From positions 1 through 10,700 of the forward strand of contig JAKOGH010000074.1 in assembly GCA_024811115.1 (NCBI GenBank): 10,700 nucleotides of DNA, read 5' to 3'. Made by a program: the position numbers and the translations under genes. Positions 1 through 8,142 of this stretch are shown piece by piece. The notes below the pieces were generated by a model. The model was not told where the DNA came from, did not search any database, and worked only from the letters and a program-made list of their open reading frames with translations. The stretch comes from Terana coerulea. Its lineage: Eukaryota; Basidiomycota; Agaricomycetes; Polyporales; Phanerochaetaceae. Each line of letters starts with the position of its first letter. Within the stretch, counting starts at the first letter, position 1.

Positions 1-299
1 CTAAAGGCATAAGTTTGTACGGTACAAACAACGCGGAAATATCGCCCGACTGCACTTTTTCCTGCAAGACACTGTAAGTCCGTGAAATCAGAGAATTTCG
101 ATGGGTTTGCTTGGCCCTGTTTGGCTCACCCCGTGACCAGCGCGGAGTACGCGTTTGCCTCCGCGTTTTCAGGTCGATTTAATCAATTAGCTACCTGCGT
201 GCATTTTAATGTCTTACAGGAGTACTCTTCCATGTTTTTCACCACGCCATAACCTAGTTTAGGAGGATTAGTCTCTTTTCGTGTAGACGCCCAAGCGCA

Positions 300-653
300 T
301 GGACCCAGAGCCAAGTGAGCGCTTCTCGAAGTGAGCGTCTCCCGTCTAAGGGTGGATTTCTCGCAGCTATCGCACCTTCGTCCCCATATTGAGCTGGAGA
401 GTATCCAAAGGTGTTAATAATGTCGGTAAGATATTCTCCATTTTTCTACTAATATTCATGCTCTCAGCTATGGCTGGAAGAGGAATCTGCGAAGGGCCAC
501 GTGCTGCAGCCAAGCAGGGCCAAACAAACTCGGGGAAATTCTGCGATTTCACGGACTTATGCAAACGGCAGTAACTTGGTATGCGCACTCCTCAAGCTCT
601 ACCTGCGTGTCACTAACATATTATTTTGTCAGAAAATAAATGAAAAGGCGTAG
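300..653 (+). CDS. Unidentified spliced locus (possible 3' part of a gene)
   Basis: I do not recognise a protein here. Three consecutive intron-like segments are visible on the plus strand: 315-366 (GTGAGC donor, TCTAAG branch, CTCGCAG acceptor), 426-467 (GTAAGA, TACTAAT, CTCTCAG) and 579-632 (GTATGC, CACTAAC, TTTTGTCAG). The exon between the last two (468-578) is open in two frames. One of them begins LWLEEESAKGH and continues across the third intron to a TAG at 651-653. The other is the frame of a 61-codon open stretch starting at 389. The spacing and quality of the introns argue for a real transcript. The lack of a recognisable domain and the two competing frames keep this tentative. It may be the eroded 3' end of a gene lying to the left of the window. 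Confidence 0.28.
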
Positions 654-775
654 AGTCGCGCAGTTCTCTGGACCCAGGCTGTGCGCACCCCCAAACCACG
701 CTTATACTCAGATCGCCGCCACTTCGAGCTTTCAATGGCAGTTGTAGCATTAATCTTGCTCGAGACTGACAAGCT

Positions 776-1583
776 AAGTGCGAACATTCTGATGAGATTT
801 TGAGCACATCCTTTTTCAAGGCTGCCACGTTATGCCGCATTGTCCCTGGTACGTTGTCAACACCATCGCAATCGCGTGCAGCCTTTCTGACCATTCCTAA
901 GCTTGCAGATGTGGCTTGGACGAAACAGCGATCTGCTGTCCCATGCACGTTACGGAATGCTTTACGAGCACATGTAAATTGGCGGGCTGCTATGTACTAC
1001 CCACATGTCGCGTTCCTGCGCGGATGACACAAACCGTACCCTGTTACAGCATCGTCCAGCACTCAGACACCAGTGAAGGCTAGCGCAAGTGCTACTGCCC
1101 CTGTTTTCGGCATAGAAAGCGGGAAACATATGTATCTGTTCTTCCAGATCATCCCAGACGACGCCGCTTATTCTACTCAGTGTCATCCACTGGCAGCGTC
1201 CGTAGCAACGGCATATCGATAAGACTGCGGAAGAATACAGCTGCGTTGTTCGCCATACGATATCCTTCTATAACAGCTGCGCGTCGTGAGTCATCGCCAG
1301 GCCCATTCCCGTGGTGACCACCATGCTGTGGTGAGTACTTGACTACTGCCTCTAAAGACAAGCTAACCGTCTTGTACAGGCGAGCTGCCGTAGCTCGACT
1401 GTTCCCGCTGATTTAGAGAAGAGAGGGCTGCAGTGTTGTTACTTAGAGGTCACCAATGGCATCTTCTACTGCCCATGGAGACCCTCAGGGAAACCTCCGC
1501 TCTTCTATTCCCCGTTCATGACTCATAAAGCGGTGCCAGCAGCAAATGCAACAGATGTTGTTCCTGCCTTCACCCATCGGTGA
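776..1583 (+). CDS. Unidentified spliced locus, fragmentary
   Basis: No family is recognised. Two excellent intron signatures are present on the plus strand: 849-908 (GTACGT donor, CTGAC branch, TTGCAG acceptor) and 1331-1379 (GTGAGT, GCTAAC, TTGTACAG). Joining across the second gives a frame open from about 1277 to a TGA at 1581-1583, roughly 85 codons, including the stretch LEVTNGIFYCPWRPSGKPP. Joining across the first leaves two frames open for tens of codons. A further acceptor-like CTGTTACAG ends at about 1046. I could not connect the two parts into one reading frame, so these may be two genes, one decayed gene, or partly non-coding exons. The opposite strand has a 111-codon open stretch at 613-948, but it carries no intron signals or recognisable motifs. 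Confidence 0.25.
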
Positions 1584-2100
1584 AGCATCCTGAACATCCC
1601 CACTTGGATGAGAGGAGGTCGCGGAGTTGCTTTTTCGCGTAGGTTTATCTGCGCGTAGAGAACCGTTCAACATCTGGCACGGTGAGCGTATGTTCTTATA
1701 CTTACTCGTGGCGGAGAGGTCTTTGCGCCTCGTCTCATCGTGCCTTCCAGCTTCCTAATTGCCCATGATCCACATCTTCGCCCATCTAATTGCCACAGCT
1801 CAATAACGGTGGGTGAAGTAGAAATCACAGCCGTTCTGTTAACACACATCGTGTATGTTCACCATTGCTGCGGGAGGTGTCAGTCCTTTGATGCGCATTG
1901 CCACTCCATAGGTCGTTGTTAGGTGGGTTCCTACCAAGGACCGGTATTGAAGGGGCAATTCGCTAAATGATTCCCATCACGCAGCCACTACAGCAGCATG
2001 TTCTTGATGTGCTGCGCAGCTTTTAAATGGCGAGATCGGGCTGCGAGATGCGAACAGTGTTAGTGCACTTCAAGAACGTTAAAAGAGATGATCAACGGAG
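1584..2100. other. Region without a supported gene
   Basis: Open frames are short on both strands. On the minus strand one possible intron (1649-1705, GTAAGT donor, CGCAG acceptor) joins an open stretch beginning at 1849 to another that continues to about 1529, giving about 90 codons with no recognisable domain. On the plus strand a GTGAGC at 1682 and an acceptor-like CCACAG near 1798 could bound an intron. The coding strand cannot be decided by eye. Confidence 0.3.
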
Positions 2101-2108
2101 TATATAGG
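2101..2108 (+). promoter_or_regulatory. TATA-like element before the first membrane-protein gene
   Basis: TATATAGG lies 12 nt before the ATG at 2120. In fungi transcription normally begins about 30 nt or more downstream of a TATA box. If this element is used, the start codon is therefore more likely one of the later in-frame ATGs at 2189 or 2198 than the one at 2120. Confidence 0.35.
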
Positions 2109-2119
2109 CGCAAAGTACC

Positions 2120-3872
2120 ATGAGCTACGCGCACATATCTCTTCCTCAAACTCCGGACAAGTCCTCATGTCGCAAGCAAGCACGGCCTATGGGCGGGATG
2201 TTTCAGACTTGTGCGTCTTATTGCTATAGCTTCTATCTCTTCTCACACTCACACTGCTTTTACAGTAGTCGGCTGGAAAATTATGTTGTATTTGCAGTTG
2301 CCGGTAAGTTCTGTGAACATACGCTGTCAGCAACCGCAGTCGCTTGGCCTCGGGTTCACGCGCCTATGTTAGCGACGATAATTTATGAATACATCATCAC
2401 GATTCGGCAAGAGGTTGTTGCCGTGTGGAAAAGGAGGCTCACGGCCACATCTCTTCTCTTGCTCAGTACACGCTGGATCATGGTCTTGAACCAAATTATA
2501 GCAGTTTTGCCGGTATCACGAGAGGTGTGTCATGACGCGGTTATAGAAGAACCTTCAGTGTGCTCACCATTACTCCGTAGAGGTGCTTAACGCCCTGCCG
2601 CCTATAAGTGCTTGCTGAAGAGGCTTTCACAGCTGCAAGCCTACAATAATCATCCAGGAGGTGTTCATCTATTTCGGGCTTGCCCAGGTGGCTCGTAAGT
2701 CCTTAGACGTTCTTCCATCGGCCGTGATAGACTTCTGATATATGATAGTGTTCTCTGCACTTCGTGCAAGGGCTCTTTGGAGCCCATGGCGGTACTCAAA
2801 AATGGCATTTGCTATTATTCTTCTCCTCGGAGTGGTACCAGTCGGCATGGACTTAGTGAGCACTTTTCCTACCCGGTTTTACCTGTTGAAATACCTATCA
2901 TAAAGTCAGTTCAGTCTTTACCACTCTCAATACGTGTATGTCGGCCCTCCACTGAATACATGTGGTGCTATCACCAAACTTCCGAGCAACGTAAAGCAGA
3001 CGTGAGACTGTCGTTGAACTTGTACCGCTTTGCACGCTAACTTTCCTTCTCAGCCGTGCGTACGGATAGCTTCAGAGCAATCTCGCACTTTGTTAACATG
3101 GATAACCAGTTGTCTTTACCGCAAGATGCTCCCTCATACTAGCTGATGCATTAGTTCTGTTTTTGACGTGGAATAAGACGTTTACACTTTGGCGGGAGAC
3201 GAGGTGCATGAACCTGCCGACATCTATAGCATTCTGCCTCCTTCGTGACGGTAAGCGCCACACAAGATTAGTACTAAGCGTTTGGCTAACAGTGTTCTAG
3301 GTTCTTGGTACTTTCTGTATGAGATACATCGCAACCCACACATGCAGCCAAGTCTCATCATCTTCCTCTTCCCAATTATTCAGTGCCTTACTTGGGCTTA
3401 ATGTGGCGCAAATGACCACATTCCGTGCAGCGGCAAGGCTAGTGCGTGTTTGGCCTTGCTGAGGCTTTACGACTGATGTTAACATGTGACACAGGAGGAG
3501 AGCGTAACGCAATCGCTGGTTGTGTCGATGGTAAGCCCACAATGTCTTGAGCCTCGCTGAACTCATCACTGGTCGAGATAATAGCCTCCTGTTCTTATGA
3601 GCCGGTTTATGCTCAACCTCCGTCAAGTTAGCGATGGCGAGGATGACTGCTCGCAGCGACATTCGGGTGCACAACGCTCCTCCAGACTTTTGCAGCCGGA
3701 CTTCATGGTCCCGTCGGACTCAACCGAAATTATTGGCGAATTGCACCCTTTCGGATACGCTGAGAGCTTTGTTCATGACGACGAAGAGCCTAAAAGGGAA
3801 ATCACAGAGCGGCGGCGGGAAGTCGAAGTGGAGGTCGATGCTGCACCGTTCACCAGTGTATATGTATACTAG
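2120..3872 (+). CDS. DUF6533-type seven-helix integral membrane protein
   Basis: A member of the large basidiomycete family of seven-helix membrane proteins with an N-terminal DUF6533 segment; their ligand and function are unknown. The family hallmark is seen as YEYIITIRQEV then WKRRLTATSLLLL then STRW (2379-2480). Reading in order gives helix regions at YVVFAVAATIIYEY, SLLLLSTRWIMVLNQIIAVL, EVFIYFGLAQVALFSALRARAL, MAFAIILLLGVVPVGMDL, CSLILADALVLFLTWNKTF, FLLRDG-like CLLRDG followed by SWYFLALLGLNVAQMT, and SLVVSMPPVLMSRFMLNLRQ. A charged cytosolic tail follows to the TAG at 3870-3872. Exons inferred: 2120-2303, 2373-2559, 2633-2694, 2749-2855, 2910-3001, (3054-3055), 3110-3250, 3301-3316, 3384-3441, 3495-3530, 3585-3872. 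These total 1173 nt, or 390 residues, with no internal stop. Well supported introns are 2304-2372, 2695-2748, 3251-3300, 3317-3383, 3442-3494 and 3531-3584. The weak points are the donor at 2560 and the 2-nt exon at 3054. The start is uncertain (ATG at 2120, 2189 or 2198; the stretch 2210-2262 is pyrimidine-rich and ends TTTTACAG, so it may hide another intron). Confidence 0.8.
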
Positions 3873-3876
3873 TAGG

Positions 3877-3935
3877 GTGAGTAACCTGAGCCATATCCCA
3901 TATGATGGGGCTGCCGCTGACGACTTGTAACACAG
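3877..3935 (+). other. Intron-like segment just after the stop codon
   Basis: GTGAGT donor, GCTGAC branch and AACACAG acceptor, 59 nt, begin 4 nt after the TAG that ends the first membrane-protein gene. It has the normal size and signals of introns in this window, so it is a candidate 3'-UTR intron. Confidence 0.4.
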
Positions 3936-4347
3936 CTCTTTCTCGCGCGCATGTTTTCATGTCATAGATGGTCCCATTATACCGTTGTGTGTATAATCAC
4001 GGCCGTAACTACCCACTTGCCGCTTCGAAGCCTCGCGACCGAACTGAAGAGCTCAGCTCAGACCGACCTAGAGTGGAAGCAAGTGCTGTCGTGATGTATA
4101 GGAAACGATTAATTACACTCATCAGCCACGGATCAAGTCAAACGTGGGGTGGTTTGTAGGACAGCGAATGTGGCGCTGATGATGTAGGCTTTCTATTCCA
4201 CGCCATTTCTTTGGGCGCTGACGAGGCGTCTGGTTACAGCTTTCCGGCGTCGTATATTGTTGCTGGCCATCGCTCACAGCGCTCCCGTATACAGCCTCAA
4301 GGGGGATCTGTCCTTAACTACTAGCTGCAGGGAGCGCGAATACCCCC
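3936..4347. other. Intergenic region
   Basis: It holds no recognisable gene. A 63-codon open stretch at 3968-4159 has no motif and no intron signals and is probably chance. The region separates the 3' end of the first membrane-protein gene from the start of the second on the same strand, so it should contain the terminator of one and the promoter of the other. I see no clear TATA box or polyadenylation signal. Confidence 0.4.
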
Positions 4348-4349
4348 AA

Positions 4350-4371
4350 TTCTTATCTCTCTCTGTCGGCC
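4350..4371 (+). promoter_or_regulatory. Pyrimidine-rich leader before the second membrane-protein gene
   Basis: A CT-rich tract (TTCTTATCTCTCTCTGTC) directly precedes GGCCATGG at 4368-4375. CT-rich tracts just upstream of the start codon are common at fungal transcription start regions, and this supports choosing the ATG at 4372. Confidence 0.4.
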
Positions 4372-5880
4372 ATGGCGTCCGCGCAGACTTCCACTTCTGC
4401 CTTGGAGGGGTCTTTCCAAGTCTTATCTATCACAGCAGTTGTCTTCTCCGCTCTCAGCGCACTTTTTTGGTATGTGGCAGCTAACGTCTCCCTTACTCCC
4501 GCTTATCTAACCACTTCGATACAGGGGCATACTGCGTACTCTTCGTCTTCGCTATGTGGTCTACCTTCCGCCGGAGCGACCGGTCAAGCATAGTACCCCG
4601 CGCCGTCACCATATGCTTGTGTGCAACACGCGGTTCGACGGTGATTTGTGCATGCTGATGTATCTCGCGCAGATTCGTCGTGCTTCTGGTACACTACATC
4701 ATGCGAGCGCTGACGCTTGAGCAGCATCGCTTGCTTCATCAGCCCACTGATGCCGAAACGGCGTGGTACGTACCAGTTGTTTTCGTATCTAGGTGAGTGG
4801 TTCAGCGTTGCTTCACTCTTGAATAATCTTAGCTAACGAGGCTCACTGTTAGTCTGACTACGACACTCGCTGTATGCACATTTCATTTCCTTAGCTCAGC
4901 CCCTACTGATGCGGACGATGAAGGGCTTGCTATCGGACGGATTGTTAGCGTGGCGGCTCTAGGTCATCTACGGACGCCCTCGGTGGGCATTGTACGTTCC
5001 CGCCGCAGCAGTACTCGTTAACTCGCGTGCGTTTTACCAACCCTCCTTGTCTACACGATCTAAAAGTCTACGACTGTTGGTTAGTTCTCGGCTTTGCCGG
5101 AGACTTTCAGTACCTAGCCGTCTACCACAGCATCACCAAGTACAACGCCTACTACCAGAAGACAGCCTTCACGGTAAACGCCGCTTGGGGATACGTGATG
5201 CTCGTAAACAACACTCTGCTCACCGGCGCCATCGTTGGTAGGATTGTGTGAGTGGTCTTCGTTCGCTGTAACCCACGACCACCACTGATGTTGTATTTTG
5301 CAGGTACGTTAAACGACAAACGAGAGGGAGGGCTGGAGGAACTGGAGATGGCCATCTGAGTACGCTGACGGAAGCTATTGTGGAGTCGGCTGCGGTAACC
5401 TGGGGCGGTCTCGTACTGTACGAAATTGCGACCCTGGCACCGGAGGGACACATCACTGTGAGTGCTTCAAGTTCCCATTATTTTCTTATCTTGCAAGGCT
5501 CAATTCACTTGACAGACGGGCCTTAATGTTGGATATGTGATGATATGCATAATCTCCGTGTTCTTCGTAAGTCTACCGCCGGTCAAATAGCGTGTCCAGT
5601 CTAACACTTCACCCCACAGGGCATCTCCCAATGTCTGATTACAGCACGGCTTGGTATCTTCCACCACGAGCCTCAGGCATTTATGCCTGTTGCCGCACCC
5701 GCACCCGCACCTTACTTAAGCCACAGCCGAGGGAATTCCACACTTGTGCGCGTTCAAGGGCATAGACGGAGTTACAGCATTAATGGGTCTTCGACGCTAC
5801 AGGGAACGGCAGAGGACGACGATAGCGTTACGGAGAAACAGGTGTTACACATCCGCGACTGTTCAATTGAGCAAGCGTGA
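4372..5880 (+). pseudogene. Seven-helix membrane protein (basidiomycete family), with a stop and a frameshift
   Basis: A second seven-helix protein of the same broad basidiomycete type, function unknown. Landmarks in order: helix 1 FQVLSITAVVFSALSALF; AYCVLFVFAMWSTFRR; PRAVTICL joined to FVVLLVHYIMRAL; GLLSDGLLAWRL then VIYGRPRWALYVPAAAVLV; GFAGDFQYLAVYHSI; VMLVNNTLLTGAIVGRIV; AIVESAAVTWGGLVLYEI; GYVMICIISVFF then GISQCLITARLGIF; then a polar tail with an Ala-Pro repeat ending at TGA 5878-5880. Exons: 4372-4469, 4525-4618, 4673-4792, 4853-4871, 4924-5026, 5085-5247, 5304-5457, 5516-5566, 5620-5880. The introns are 52-60 nt with good signals. Phases agree at every junction except the first. 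The exons total 1063 nt, one more than a multiple of three, which points to one extra base, most simply in the six-T run at 4463-4468. A TAG at 4960-4962 lies inside the conserved WRL-VIYGR motif, where relatives have an aromatic residue. Without these two lesions it would be 353 residues, normal for the family. Either a young pseudogene or sequence errors. Confidence 0.75.
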
Positions 5881-6144
5881 TAATGAGACGACTATTTATG
5901 CTTTGTTTACTACAGGACATGTACTGTACATTCCTAAGAGCTACAGAGTAGGATGATACAGTGAAATTCTGGAGAAATTACCTTCAAGTTCTAGAGTGGG
6001 TGAAAGTAGCGAGACCCCCGGCTTGACGACGATGCGAAAGAAACCGGTACAGCTTAGTCTACAGACGATCTAGAAGGCTATCAGCTGGTACACGGAAGGA
6101 GATGAGTAACCGAACGGCTCAGAGAGTGTAAGCCGGAACATAAT
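5881..6144. other. Convergent intergenic region
   Basis: This is the 3' flank of the second membrane-protein gene (plus strand) facing the last, undelimited exon of the minus-strand repeat unit. No frame here shows a domain. TGATAATGA immediately follows the preceding reading frame. I cannot place either transcript end. Confidence 0.35.
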
Positions 6145-6197
6145 CTGAGCGCACTCGAGAATCGCACCGAGCTATTCAAGGCAGTATTAAAACTTAC

Positions 6198-7243
6198 CGC
6201 GTTGTATTTGAAAAGCCACAGTACGACACGCCGCTCTCGGGAAACCTACGCACGAGTTCCACTTGCACCGTCCCTCGGTGTTCTTCCCGCGGTCCGAGAG
6301 GACGTACGAACGGATCCGTTTCATACTAGGCCAACTAACTGAAGTTCCTATCCTTGGTTTGAAGCACATGCGCACGAGGCTGCGTCCTACACGACAGTGA
6401 GCACTCGTGAATCATGAGCGAGGCGTTAATAACTTACTGGACGATTGGCGAACTCTGAGACGAACGAGCGGCCCTCTTCAAGCTAGATCAACTAGCCGAA
6501 GCTCCTAGCCGTGGCTTCTAATGCGCACTGGGGTCCTATAATCTGCAGCCAAGGTTAGTAATCATTGACCACGAAGTAACGCTAGACAGACTTACTATTT
6601 GGGTGATGCTGAGACGCTATCCGACTCGCCGCTCCAGGGGAGGGTCTGTACAAGTTCCGCTTACACCCAGGCCTTTCCCAGGTGACCTTTCCGCTGTCCT
6701 TGGGGACGGATGAGCGGTCCTCTTCAAACCAGATCGACTAGCTGAAGCTCCTGGCCGCCGTTTCTGATGTGCACGGGGGTCCTATAATCTGCAACCAAGG
6801 TTAGTCATCGTTGACCACGAAGTAACGCTAGACAGACTTACTATTTGGGTGATGCTGAGACGCTATCCGACTCGCCGCTCCAGGGGAGGATCTGTACGAG
6901 TTCCGCTTACACCCAGGCCTTTCCCAGGTGGCCTTCCCACTGTCCTTGAGGACGAACGAGTGGTCCTCTTCAAACTAGATCAACTACCTGAAGCTCCTGG
7001 CCGCCGTTTTTGATGTGCACGGGGGTCATATTGCCTACAGTCGAGGTTAGTAATCATGAGCCGCAAAGTAGAGCTATACTGACTTACTATTTGGTTGAGG
7101 CCGAGACGCCATACGGCTCGCCGCTCCGGTGGAGATTCTGTACGAGCTCCGCTTACACCCAGGCCTTTCCCGGGTGACCTTTCCACTGTCCCTGGAGACA
7201 AACGAGCGGTCCTCTCCAGGCTAGATCAACTAGTCGAAGTTCC
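6198..7243. repeat. 246-bp tandem repeat array, five copies of differing age
   Basis: The unit has a period of 246 bp, seen as ACTTAC ending at 6595, 6841 and 7087, and GGGGGTC at 6775 and 7021. Copies 6596-6841 and 6842-7087 are full length. The one starting at 7088 matches until about 7243 and then diverges. A copy at 6438-6595 lacks about 90 bp internally. The copy at 6198-6437 is recognisable but much more diverged. Each copy equals one exon plus one intron of the minus-strand unit. Confidence 0.85.
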
Positions 7244-7476
7244 ATCGGATGACCTTGTGGTACATGCACGATTCTGCGTGTAGAAGTCAGCCGCCGTCCT
7301 CGCAACAGCGGAAAGACTTACAAAGTTTTTGACAACGTCCAAGCTGTCCTTTGTACTACTACCCTGGAGTGGCAGGGACCTCAAGCTCCAAGCGAGTCCC
7401 TTTCTTGAGAGACCGCTGGCGATGATGGAGGAGGTGAGAGAAGGAGTTGTGAAGCCTGAAGGTGAGGGAGCCCGGG

Positions 7477-7484
7477 TATTTATA
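7477..7484 (-). promoter_or_regulatory. TATA box for the minus-strand repeated-exon unit
   Basis: On the minus strand the sequence is GCGTATAAATACCC, a consensus TATA box. About 10-60 nt downstream (7471 down to 7425) comes a pyrimidine-rich stretch (CTCCCTCACCTTC, CTCCTTCTCTCACCTCCTCC), the usual layout of a fungal core promoter. The first donor of the unit lies 156 nt downstream of the box at 7321. No ATG follows closely on that strand. Confidence 0.5.
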
Positions 7485-8142
7485 CGCCTGGAGGCTGGCA
7501 GGTCACGCGAAAGACGCGCCAGCTTTGTTTATCGCGAATAAACGAGCCGGACAAACAAGTACAACCAATATACCGCATATAGCAATAGGCTCGGACCCAG
7601 ATGCCGCGATCGCCGAGGATCCTGGAGGCTGGCCAGGATCCCACTTTCCCAGGCCATTTAGCACTTACGTGGCGCGAACCGCGGAACTTACATGTCAGAG
7701 ATTGTCTATACCAGGCTGCGCTATAGCCCGCCCACGTAAATGAACGGGAGGGGTGTTGCGTCTACGGCGGAGATTGAACTGCAGCGCTTGACGGAGGTTG
7801 CCGCACGCCACAAAGCTACCAGCGAGATCTCTTTGTCCGCATCCATGTTCTCTCCTTTCAGTCGTCCGCAGGCTCTACAGCACCGTCTCTGGCAACCCGT
7901 TTATTGATGTTGGAATATCATTCGAAACTGAAATCTACCATTCCCACTCGCAGATGAACACCAAAAGGCGGCTGTTCGGGCTCGGTGCTTGGGCGGTACT
8001 TACTTGCCTTTTGATGAAATTGCGCCCGATGCGGTTCTCCCGGAGTGCAACAAGTGTTCACAGACAGCATTCGAAGTTCGCTCAGCTCAGATGGAGAGGG
8101 TGAACGAGGCGTATAAGGTGAGCGATCAGCTCTGGTCTGTTC
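7485..8142. other. Intergenic region between divergent units
   Basis: No gene is recognised. An ATG at 7740 opens 55 codons to a TGA at 7905-7907 (MNGRGVASTAEIELQRLTEV...). A frame open through 7989-8117 contains a CNKC motif and ends at a possible donor (GTGAGC at 8118). Either could be a short 5' exon of the dynamin-like gene, or an unrelated short gene. Neither carries a known domain, and I could not splice them together convincingly. Confidence 0.3.
7617..7641. repeat. 9-bp perfect inverted repeat
   Basis: GGATCCTGG at 7617-7625 and CCAGGATCC at 7633-7641 are exact reverse complements around a 7-nt loop. The phrase CCTGGAGGCTGGC within it also occurs at 7487-7499. It lies between two divergent transcription units, so a regulatory role is possible but not shown. 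Confidence 0.6.

Larger units (their letters stand above)
6145..7484 (-). other. Spliced minus-strand unit with tandemly repeated exons (ncRNA or decayed gene)
   Basis: Six consecutive introns are readable on the minus strand: 7274-7321 (48 nt), 7035-7087, 6789-6841 and 6543-6595 (53 nt each), 6387-6437 (51) and 6145-6197 (53). All begin GTAAGT. They end CGCAG, TGTAG, TGCAG, TGCAG, TGTAG and CTCAG. Two carry an exact TACTAAC branch site, and two others have GACTAAC or GGCTGAC. The exons between them are 7088-7273 (186 nt), 6842-7034 (193), 6596-6788 (193), 6438-6542 (105, internally deleted) and 6198-6386 (189). A first exon lies at or above 7322 and a last one at or below 6144. Most exons contain stops in all three frames, for example a TGA where the 7088-7273 copy has TGG (ELRLVDLAWRGP), and 193 is not a multiple of three. 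Only 6198-6386 is open throughout, as 62 residues. The unit is either a spliced non-coding transcript or a protein gene with repeated exons that has decayed. I recognise no product. Confidence 0.5.

Noticed and set aside
613..948. 111-codon open stretch on the minus strand
   Set aside because: It has no recognisable motif and no intron signals, and it overlaps a strong plus-strand intron at 849-908.
5152..5456. Two overlapping minus-strand open stretches of 78-99 codons
   Set aside because: They are antisense shadows of exons of the second membrane-protein gene, whose splicing and helices are clear on the plus strand.
6980..7201. 73-codon minus-strand open reading frame as a gene
   Set aside because: It runs straight through a well-formed intron (7035-7087) of the minus-strand unit and the frame is broken in the other repeat copies.
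6198..7243. CRISPR array or transposon terminal repeats
   Set aside because: The repeats are 246 bp, directly adjacent without unique spacers, and no transposase or target-site duplication is seen.
7329..7743. Plus-strand open stretches of 70 and 93 codons
   Set aside because: They overlap the minus-strand promoter and first exon, show no domain, and have no start context or intron support.
8041..8064. CNKC motif as a zinc ribbon or chemosensory-type protein
   Set aside because: A single Cys pair in a short frame with no partner Cys pair and no supported start codon.
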